In this document: positions 56,385-64,000 of the stretch, one piece after another
Position numbering within the stretch: the stretch's first letter is position 1
Layout of the letters: each line of letters starts with the position of its first letter
DNA from: Pacificibacter marinus
GTDB lineage: Bacteria; Pseudomonadota; Alphaproteobacteria; Rhodobacterales; Rhodobacteraceae
NCBI RefSeq assembly: GCF_900109555.1
Contig: NZ_FNZV01000007.1
Span: 1 to 64,000, forward strand
DNA length: 64,000 nt
Direction: 5' to 3'
Notes under the pieces: generated by a model
Databases searched by the model: none
Seen by the model: the letters and a program-made list of their open reading frames with translations, nothing else
Told to the model about the DNA's origin: nothing
Program-made: the position numbers and the translations under genes

Positions 56385-58688
56385 TTAGAGCAACTGCTCC
56401 TGAACTGTTGAGGTCAATTCGGACAAAGAGAAAGGCTTTGGTAAGAACACCGAATTGGGAATACGAGCTTGCTGTTCTGAAAAGTGATCCTCGGCGTAAC
56501 CTGAAACAAACACAACTTTCACATTTGGACGCGCCTTAAGCGCCTCTGACACCCAAGTTGGCCCGTCCATCCCCGGCATAATTACATCGGTGACAAAGAT
56601 ATCCACGGTAAGCTCTGGATCCGCCAGTGTTTCCAGTGCCTCTTCGGCGCAATCTGCTTCGATCACCGTATAGCCCCGCATCCGCAAAGCTCGCGAGGCA
56701 AAAGCACGCACAGGCGCCTCATCCTCAACCAGCAAAATAACACCCGTCCCGCGCTCGGCATAGTTTGTCGAAACCGTCGCCACAGGGGGTGTCACTTCGA
56801 CGATGGCCTCTGCCAAGGCCGTATGCGCAGGCAAATAGATAGAAAACGATGTGCCTGAGCCAACAACAGAATCGACAAAAATAAACCCGCCAGTTTGCTT
56901 GATAATGCCATACGCCGTGGACAAGCCCAGCCCCGTGCCCTCGCCCGTGCGCTTGGTGGTGAAAAAAGGTTCAAAGATTTTTTGTAGCCGCTCAGGCGGA
57001 ATACCAACACCTTGATCCGTCACCTTGACCAAAACATATTCCCCCTCGGGCACAGAGGCACGGTCGCGCACCAAATCTGCGGTCAAGATTTCATTGCGGG
57101 TTTCGACTTTGATCTCGCCCCCCGCCACCATCGCGTCGCGGGCATTCACAACAAGGTTCATAACCACTTGTTCTAACTGGCGTTTATCAACACGAATGGG
57201 TAAAAGCCCGGCATCATGAGACAGGGTTAACGATACTTTTTCCCCCACCAAACGATTAAGCAAATGTGTAAGATCCGCCAACGTATCGCGCAGATCAATC
57301 ACCTCGGGTTTGAGCGTTTGTTTGCGTGAGAATGCCAACAATTGCCCCACAAGCGATGCTGCACGATTGGCGTTTTGATGGATTTGCACCAGATCGCCAT
57401 AGTCAGGATCAGCCCGATCGTGACGTAATAAAAGTAAATCACAATGACCTGAAATTGCGGTCAATAGGTTGTTGAAATCATGCGCGACACCGCCCGCCAA
57501 CTGCCCGATTGCTTGCATTTTTTGACTTTGCACAAATTGGGCTTCCAGTGATTTCAACTCAGTTGCATCAGACAAAACAGCAATAAGTTCAACCGTGTCT
57601 TTGCTCTCGATCCGGTTCAAAGACACCTGTAAAAACGTATCGTTATTTGAACGAGAGGCACGTACAAATTCGGGTTTTCTGGCCCGCCCCATTGCGACCT
57701 CTGACACCCAATCCACAACGGACCGCCCAAGCCCTTCGACCACATCGCCAAGACTCAAACCTTCTGTCCCAATCACGGATAAAATCTCACGTGCAGGCCG
57801 ATTGGATTGCGTGATTGAGCCGTCTAACCCAACGCGCAGCAACGCCACGGGCAGCGCATCAAAGGCATCCCAATCGTTCACATTAGGCGTTTTTTCCGGT
57901 AAAAAGTAGACTTCTTGACCCTGAGGTGGCGTATCAAACACGGCCACACGGGCATAAATCCGCCCTTCAGCCCCTGCCAACATATGAATGTCGCCAGCGC
58001 GCAAGGGCAAATCTGTAATGATACGATCCAACTGACTATCTCGGTGCCCAATAAGACGCCGCAGCGCATCATTGGAAAACAACACCGAGCCGTTTTTTGA
58101 CAAGGTCAGCATCGGCAAGGCAATGGAATCTATCGTGGATTTTATACTGCGATCAGCCATATCTTCGAGGCGCCACAAAAAACCACCATCACCGATCGAA
58201 TGGACGGATAGGCGCATGTGGCCTTGGCCCATAACCACATCTTCACGGGCCGCTCCTTTGGCAAGCGCGCAGGCTTGCAAACGCGAAAATGTCGCATTTG
58301 GAGCCGCAAACATAGCCTCCAACGCCCCAAACTGCGTCTGCCCACCCCGCTTGCCGAAACGCTGTATGGCGGCAATGTTTTCATAGTCAATCACCCCATC
58401 ACTATCGGTGGTAAATGACGGCGCGGCATCATGTTCAACAAACGCAGAGATTGAAGCGTGAATGCGATTTCGGGCATTGGTATGTCGCCAAGACACAAAG
58501 CGAACGATCAATGCAGACCACAGTAGAACCGCCCCGACAGCTAAAATCAAAAGGCCCAATTTTGATTGAGGAAAAAGCAAAGCAACAGTGCAAAGTACAG
58601 CGCCACCTGCCCCAATCTTTAACGCATTGGGCGACAGTTTTTGTGCCAGTTTGGTGAATTTCCCAGATGTCAGTACATTGCCTGTCAT
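56385..58688 (-). CDS. cckA: CckA-type hybrid sensor histidine kinase/response regulator
   Basis: A 767-residue protein. Two membrane helices lie near residues 28-65 and two PAS-like regions at about 185-265 and 275-380. HisKA has the phosphorylated His403 in GGVAHDFNNLLTAI, HATPase has VTDQGVGIPPE and GEGTGLGLSTAYGI, and the receiver domain has Asp701 in FVTDVIMPGMDG. The closing IPNSVFLPKPFSLSEL is typical of CckA, which feeds phosphate through ChpT to CtrA. The ATG at 58688 follows GGGGG; an adjacent TTG is less likely. A CtrA-type box lies 60 nt upstream. Confidence 0.92.
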   Translation of the reverse strand: MTGNVLTSGKFTKLAQKLSPNALKIGAGGAVLCTVALLFPQSKLGLLILAVGAVLLWSALIVRFVSWRHTNARNRIHASISAFVEHDAAPSFTTDSDGVIDYENIAAIQRFGKRGGQTQFGALEAMFAAPNATFSRLQACALAKGAAREDVVMGQGHMRLSVHSIGDGGFLWRLEDMADRSIKSTIDSIALPMLTLSKNGSVLFSNDALRRLIGHRDSQLDRIITDLPLRAGDIHMLAGAEGRIYARVAVFDTPPQGQEVYFLPEKTPNVNDWDAFDALPVALLRVGLDGSITQSNRPAREILSVIGTEGLSLGDVVEGLGRSVVDWVSEVAMGRARKPEFVRASRSNNDTFLQVSLNRIESKDTVELIAVLSDATELKSLEAQFVQSQKMQAIGQLAGGVAHDFNNLLTAISGHCDLLLLRHDRADPDYGDLVQIHQNANRAASLVGQLLAFSRKQTLKPEVIDLRDTLADLTHLLNRLVGEKVSLTLSHDAGLLPIRVDKRQLEQVVMNLVVNARDAMVAGGEIKVETRNEILTADLVRDRASVPEGEYVLVKVTDQGVGIPPERLQKIFEPFFTTKRTGEGTGLGLSTAYGIIKQTGGFIFVDSVVGSGTSFSIYLPAHTALAEAIVEVTPPVATVSTNYAERGTGVILLVEDEAPVRAFASRALRMRGYTVIEADCAEEALETLADPELTVDIFVTDVIMPGMDGPTWVSEALKARPNVKVVFVSGYAEDHFSEQQARIPNSVFLPKPFSLSELTSTVQEQLL

Positions 58689-58748
58689 CAAGCCCCCTAG
58701 CGCATGTCACGCGTCACATTTGTTTGGCCTTACTCTGCAGCATTAAGG

Positions 58749-58763
58749 TTAATGACACTTTAA
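58749..58763. promoter_or_regulatory. CtrA-type binding site upstream of cckA
   Basis: TTAATGACACTTTAA is an exact TTAA-N7-TTAA, the full CtrA recognition pattern of Caulobacter and relatives. It lies 61-75 nt before the cckA start codon, and a further TTAA at 58743-58746 flanks it. The pattern is known; occupancy here is inferred. Confidence 0.6.
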
Positions 58764-58844
58764 GACTCTTTCACAAACGATAGACGCGCAAAATTAATCG
58801 GTAAAGTTGTATTCACAACAAAATTAAACGCTTAGGTGGAATAA

Positions 58845-60047
58845 TCAGGAATTTTTGGTGAAAACGGCAACATAAAATCCATCGCCTCCGTCCAGAGGAG
58901 TGATGAGGCGATCCATTTTCAACGAAAACTCAGGGTGACGTGTTAAAAACGCTGCAACCTGATCTGTATTTTCAACGGCGAACAGCGAGCATGTCGCATA
59001 AACCAACGATCCACCAGAGCGCACACGTGGGACGGATTCATCCAAAATATGTGCTTGAAGCTGCGTTAAATCTTGCAGGCGGGTGTCTTGTAGCAACCAT
59101 TTTGCCTGAGGCGCACGCGCCCAAGACCCAGACCCTGAACAGGGCGCATCACAAAGGACCAAATCATAGTTGGCCTCAAGATCGTTCATCCGCGCCGTTT
59201 TAATCTGCACGCCTGCACGCGAGGCTCGCGGCGCGATATCTTGCATGCGCGCGGGATCAATATCATGGGCTGTGATAGACAAGTCCGCTTTTGCAGCCAT
59301 TGCCAAAGATTTCCCCCCACCCCCAGCGCAGTAGTCTAAAACATGCATGCCATCTGCAAGAGGCAAGGCATCAATAATCGCCTGCGACCCTGCGTCTTGT
59401 AACTCGACCACACCGGTCAAATAGGCTTGCGACCGCGCAACAGCACGAGCGCCTTGGGTCACTTCAAGAGCACAGGGAGACAGGGGATGTGTAATTGCTT
59501 CGATCGCATCAACACCAAGCGCGTCTTGCGCCTGCGTCAGCGTGGCTTTGTTTGAATTCACACGTAGAAACACAGGCGCCCGGCGCTGTGTACAGGCCAA
59601 AACCGCATCCGTGTCATCGCCCAAGACCGCATCATACAACGGTAAAATCCAATCGGGACAATCCAGTTGCACCGCACGCGGAGCCTGTGCCAAATCGGGC
59701 AAATCAAGTTCCTCTGTGCTCAACGGCGCAGGGGCAAATCGATCTTCGTTAAAGACAGTCCCCAAGTCTGTATCGGTGCTGCGCAAAGCGCCAATCATCA
59801 ACTGACGCCCTGTTGGGGCTGGGCCATCATCGCCATCCGCAATGCGACCACCTGCGCCCCCAAGCCACGCATAGGATCGCAAGCAACGCAACGCATCAAA
59901 AACGTGATCGCGAATGGCGGCACGATCTTTGGAACCAGCAAACCGATGACCACGCCCCCAAGAGGTCAAAACCCGCTCGGCGGCTTCACCTGCCATCACT
60001 TGGTCAAGAATTTCAATCGCAGCAGAAATGCGGGCAACAGGGGTCAT
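58845..60047 (-). CDS. RsmB/NOP-family rRNA m5C methyltransferase
   Basis: A 400-residue SAM enzyme. The N-terminal NusB-like helical part includes the region of VLTSWGRGHRFAGSKDRAAIRDHVFDALRCLRSYAW (read in two parts). The methylase has VLDYCAGGGGKSLAMAA, the motif IV Cys in LCDAPCSGSGSW and the motif VI nucleophile Cys in VYATCSLFAVENTDQV. It probably makes m5C in 16S rRNA, perhaps at position 967 as RsmB does; specificity is inferred. The ATG at 60047 is 68 nt after guaB, across a terminator. Confidence 0.88.
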   Translation of the reverse strand: MTPVARISAAIEILDQVMAGEAAERVLTSWGRGHRFAGSKDRAAIRDHVFDALRCLRSYAWLGGAGGRIADGDDGPAPTGRQLMIGALRSTDTDLGTVFNEDRFAPAPLSTEELDLPDLAQAPRAVQLDCPDWILPLYDAVLGDDTDAVLACTQRRAPVFLRVNSNKATLTQAQDALGVDAIEAITHPLSPCALEVTQGARAVARSQAYLTGVVELQDAGSQAIIDALPLADGMHVLDYCAGGGGKSLAMAAKADLSITAHDIDPARMQDIAPRASRAGVQIKTARMNDLEANYDLVLCDAPCSGSGSWARAPQAKWLLQDTRLQDLTQLQAHILDESVPRVRSGGSLVYATCSLFAVENTDQVAAFLTRHPEFSLKMDRLITPLDGGDGFYVAVFTKNS

Positions 60048-60085
60048 AGTATGGGTCCGTTTGGTTGGGCTGCATAAATGAGAAA

Positions 60086-60103
60086 CGGGGGCCGAAGCCC
60101 CCG
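60086..60103 (-). terminator. Intrinsic terminator of guaB
   Basis: CGGGGGC-TTCG-GCCCCCG, a 7-bp GC stem with a stable UUCG tetraloop, followed on the minus strand by TTTCTCATTT, 13 nt after the guaB stop. Confidence 0.8.
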
Positions 60104-60115
60104 CAGTCTTTGGTT

Positions 60116-61645
<1,530 letters not shown>

Positions 61646-61683
61646 TCACACCCTGAAAACCGCAATATTTAGCAAAGTACAAC

Positions 61684-62694
61684 CTAGACGGTCGAGGCAT
61701 TGGTCAGCTTAGACAACGTACCTTTGGTCCAAAGCTGCATGACTTTATAGGCGATGTAGACAACCGCAAGGGTCGCTAAAACCAGCTCAATCCCACCAAT
61801 GATGCGAAACGGCATTGGCATGATCATAGCCACCATGAACATCAAGTTCGCAAAAGCGGCCATGGGAAAGGTGAAAGCGCCCCACATCGGGGAAAAGCCG
61901 CTTTGGGTCAAGTAACGCACGCTGGCGAGAAACATCAAAAGCCCCGTCAAACCAAGCCATCCAAAGGCGAACCCAATAGTGTCATAGCCCAAGAGCACTG
62001 ACACGATGCCAAACAAAGACACAGGCGCCATATGAATGGCAAGCAAAGGCCGCAGCGGCGCGGGCACACCAGCGCGCATAAATTGCAGCGCTGAGATCAG
62101 CCAAATCGCGACAGCAATGGGCAAAGTGGTGGCATAAATCAAAGCGCTCAAGTCATGCCATCCCAACGGTACAGCGGCCACGGGCGCGATGATAAAACCA
62201 ACGAAACTCAAATGCCACACCGGGGTGACACGACGTTGTTCAGACGGGCCCAAAATCAATGCGCGAATGATCACAAGCGCACCAACTGCATGGGCAAAAA
62301 GCCCCGCAATCAACACGATTTTCGCCCCAAGAGACCAATAGGGCACCAAAGTCGCAGCAAACAAAAACATCGAAGCTGTCGCGGCAGATAGCCCAGCACG
62401 ACCCGGCAAAATTTTGGCATCGTCCAACAAGGCTGACGGCCTGCGGATCACTTTGGCTTTGTAAGCAATGGCGCAAAATATGTAGAGCAGGCTCACCGCG
62501 CCAAGGATCATCTCACCGATCCAATCAGGCGCGCCAAAATGCACCGCCGCTGCACGCCAAGCCAAACCGATGCCAAACAAACCTAAAATAGGTGGAAAAA
62601 TCGCCAACGGCGTCGCACGCCACAAACCTTTAGGGGCTGCATTAAAGGGCTTTGGCGCAAGGCGTTGATTGGGGGGCGTGTTGGGCAATGTCAT
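61684..62694 (-). CDS. TehA/SLAC1-family membrane channel (tellurite-resistance/dicarboxylate type)
   Basis: A 336-residue protein with about ten membrane helices: LAIFPPILGLFGIGLAWRAAA near the start, then PVWHLSFVGFIIAPVAAVPLGW, LRPLLAIHMAPVSLFGIVSVLLG and FAFGWLGLTGLLMFLASVRYL, all typical of the TehA/SLAC1 fold with central gating Phe residues. Members are anion or dicarboxylate channels; the 'tellurium resistance' name comes from E. coli TehA. It lies 117 nt upstream of guaB on the same strand; co-transcription is possible. Confidence 0.88.
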   Translation of the reverse strand: MTLPNTPPNQRLAPKPFNAAPKGLWRATPLAIFPPILGLFGIGLAWRAAAVHFGAPDWIGEMILGAVSLLYIFCAIAYKAKVIRRPSALLDDAKILPGRAGLSAATASMFLFAATLVPYWSLGAKIVLIAGLFAHAVGALVIIRALILGPSEQRRVTPVWHLSFVGFIIAPVAAVPLGWHDLSALIYATTLPIAVAIWLISALQFMRAGVPAPLRPLLAIHMAPVSLFGIVSVLLGYDTIGFAFGWLGLTGLLMFLASVRYLTQSGFSPMWGAFTFPMAAFANLMFMVAMIMPMPFRIIGGIELVLATLAVVYIAYKVMQLWTKGTLSKLTNASTV

Positions 62695-62830
62695 GGCGTG
62701 TCCTACATATTACAAAAAACGAATATCATTTTCCCCTACCCTATACTAGAGCCCGCCTATATCTGGGCCTGCGCTCGGGTGTCGCGGGGGCGCGTTTGGT
62801 GCATATCATATGCAGATCAAATACTATCAA

Positions 62831-62872
62831 AAATGCCGCCCAAACTGGGATCATCCAATTCAGGCGGCATTT
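62831..62872 (-). terminator. Terminator of the ABC ATPase gene
   Basis: Perfect 10-bp stem AAATGCCGCC/GGCGGCATTT with a 22-nt loop that can pair further; on the minus strand a T-run (TTTTT) follows. It lies 35 nt past the stop at 62907. Confidence 0.75.
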
Positions 62873-62906
62873 GCATTTAAAAAGCGTGCACAGCGTTTTG
62901 AGCGCT

Positions 62907-63992
62907 CTAAGTGCGCATTGTCACGCCATCCGCGAACATATGCACTTTGGCAGGATCGGCGGTGAGGCTGATTTGGCTGCCACGCAACCCTTTGTGAATG
63001 CCAAGCAACTTGGCAATGATCGGGTCTTCGCCGCGCTCGCCTTTGAAATACACCAAGGTGACTTCGCCCAAGGCTTCGGTGAAATTCACTGTACCGTTAA
63101 CGATACCAGTGCCTTTGACCGTGGTAAAATCTTCGGGGCGTACGCCAACGTTGACTTTGCGGCCTTTGTCAGAGGCTTGCGTCGCAATGGCAGAAACAGC
63201 CACGCCGCCGCCAACCAATTTTACAGTGGTCTGCGCGCCTGTTTCAGTGATTTCACCTGGGATCAGATTCATTGACGGAGAGCCGATGAACTGTGCCACG
63301 AATTCATTGTCAGGGCGTTCATATAGGTCCAGAGGAGAACCGACTTGCGCGATGCCTTTGTTGGCCAAAACCACGATGCGATCGGCCAAAGTCATTGCTT
63401 CAACTTGGTCGTGGGTCACGTAAACCATGGTAGAATTGGGCATGGATTCTTTGAGCTGGGCGATCTCGATCCGTGTGGCGACACGCAAGGCGGCATCCAA
63501 GTTGGAAAGCGGTTCATCAAACAGATAGACTTTCGGGTCACGCACAATCGCACGCCCAATGGCTACACGTTGACGTTGCCCGCCAGACAGGGCTTTTGGC
63601 AGACGATCAAGATAGTCATCAAGCTGCAAAATCTTGGCAGCATTGCCGACGGCTTCGTCGATTTCCGCTTTGGTTTTCTTGGCCAATTTCAATGCGAATG
63701 CCATGTTATCGCGCACGGTCATATGCGGGTACAAAGCGTAGGATTGAAACACCATCGCGATGCCACGCTGTGCGGGCGGCACGTCATTCATTTTGACGCC
63801 ATCAATTTCAAACGTACCGCTTGAGATTTTCTCTAACCCAGCGATCATCCGCAACAAGGTGGATTTACCGCAACCAGATGGGCCAACAAACACGACCAAT
63901 TCGCCGGTTTTGATATCGAGATTGATGTCCTTTAGAACCTCAACTTTGCCGCCATAGGTTTTTGCAACATCCGTCAGTTTGAGATCTGCCAT
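62907..63992 (-). CDS. ugpC: ABC transporter ATP-binding protein, UgpC/MalK/AglK type (carbohydrate importer)
   Basis: A 361-residue CUT1-type ATPase with Walker A GPSGCGKST, Q-loop VFQSYALYPH, signature LSGGQRQRVAIGRAI, Walker B VYLFDEPLSNLDAA and the H-loop VTHDQVEAM. A C-terminal TOBE region (FIGSPSMNLIPGEI, NVGVRPEDF) follows. These ATPases power uptake of sugars or glycerol-3-phosphate and can serve several importers. The wording of the N-terminus resembles AglK proteins of Rhodobacteraceae alpha-glucoside operons; the symbol is family-level only. It is the last gene of its transcript; upstream partners lie outside the window. Confidence 0.9.
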   Translation of the reverse strand: MADLKLTDVAKTYGGKVEVLKDINLDIKTGELVVFVGPSGCGKSTLLRMIAGLEKISSGTFEIDGVKMNDVPPAQRGIAMVFQSYALYPHMTVRDNMAFALKLAKKTKAEIDEAVGNAAKILQLDDYLDRLPKALSGGQRQRVAIGRAIVRDPKVYLFDEPLSNLDAALRVATRIEIAQLKESMPNSTMVYVTHDQVEAMTLADRIVVLANKGIAQVGSPLDLYERPDNEFVAQFIGSPSMNLIPGEITETGAQTTVKLVGGGVAVSAIATQASDKGRKVNVGVRPEDFTTVKGTGIVNGTVNFTEALGEVTLVYFKGERGEDPIIAKLLGIHKGLRGSQISLTADPAKVHMFADGVTMRT

Positions 63993-64000
63993 AGTGGTCG

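Overview
The window looks like chromosomal DNA of a marine, Roseobacter-type alphaproteobacterium (Rhodobacteraceae) of moderate GC. The clearest markers are the gene order dusB-ntrB-ntrC-ntrY-ntrX-trkA-trkH-hfq-hflX (7.6-19.7 kb, minus strand), a fused ispDF gene, an NtrC without the GAFTGA loop, a CckA-type hybrid kinase, an alphaproteobacterial SOS box (GAAC-N7-GAAC) in front of recA, and several families typical of Rhodobacteraceae (DUF6456, DUF6477, a Coq10/RatA protein, an acetyl-type MetA). Coding density is high. I see no insertion sequence, prophage, integrase, CRISPR array, rRNA or tRNA.

Layout. 0-3.8 kb, minus strand: end of a sugar-acid catabolic unit (FAH-family hydrolase and SDR dehydrogenase behind a GntR-like operator), rlmE, a TerB protein and a beta-hydroxyacid dehydrogenase. 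3.9-7.5 kb: penicillin-acylase-family hydrolase and a ZntB/CorA transporter. 7.6-19.7 kb: nitrogen two-component systems, K+ uptake, hfq and hflX. 19.8-25.7 kb: ispDF-pgpA-cinA, amt, coq10, hpt, a small membrane protein and a dihaem cytochrome c. 25.7-31.5 kb: an RNA methylase, lipA, aqpZ, a peroxiredoxin and the divergent DUF6456/DUF6477 pair. 31.6-42 kb: guaA, an ABM-domain protein, two DMT exporters, a FadL-type porin, a P-loop protein next to metA, an alpha/beta hydrolase, ppk2-tetR and a LysE exporter. 42-51.5 kb: rplM-rpsI, icd, a lone HupE, an unknown protein, tandem YitT proteins, a YjgN/M48 pair and typA. 51.6-64 kb, minus strand: alaS with two small ferredoxin-fold proteins, recA, cckA, an RsmB-like methylase, guaB, a TehA-like channel and a UgpC-type ABC ATPase.

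How the genes fit together. Most of the window is housekeeping: translation and ribosome modification, GMP synthesis (guaB, guaA, hpt), the TCA cycle (icd), lipoate, isoprenoids, nitrogen sensing and ammonium import, K+ homeostasis, DNA repair and cell-cycle signalling. The more interesting content lies in regulatory DNA and in poorly understood gene pairs. These are a TTAA-N7-TTAA CtrA-type box in front of cckA, a TGGTATACCA dyad shared by the catabolic promoter and the icd promoter, dyads in front of hfq, loss of GAFTGA in both NtrC and NtrX, a conserved-looking P-loop protein beside metA, a YjgN/M48 peptidase pair, and the DUF6456/DUF6477 pair. I found no convincing wholly new multi-gene system. 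All gene calls come from reading the sequence by eye; no database search was run.
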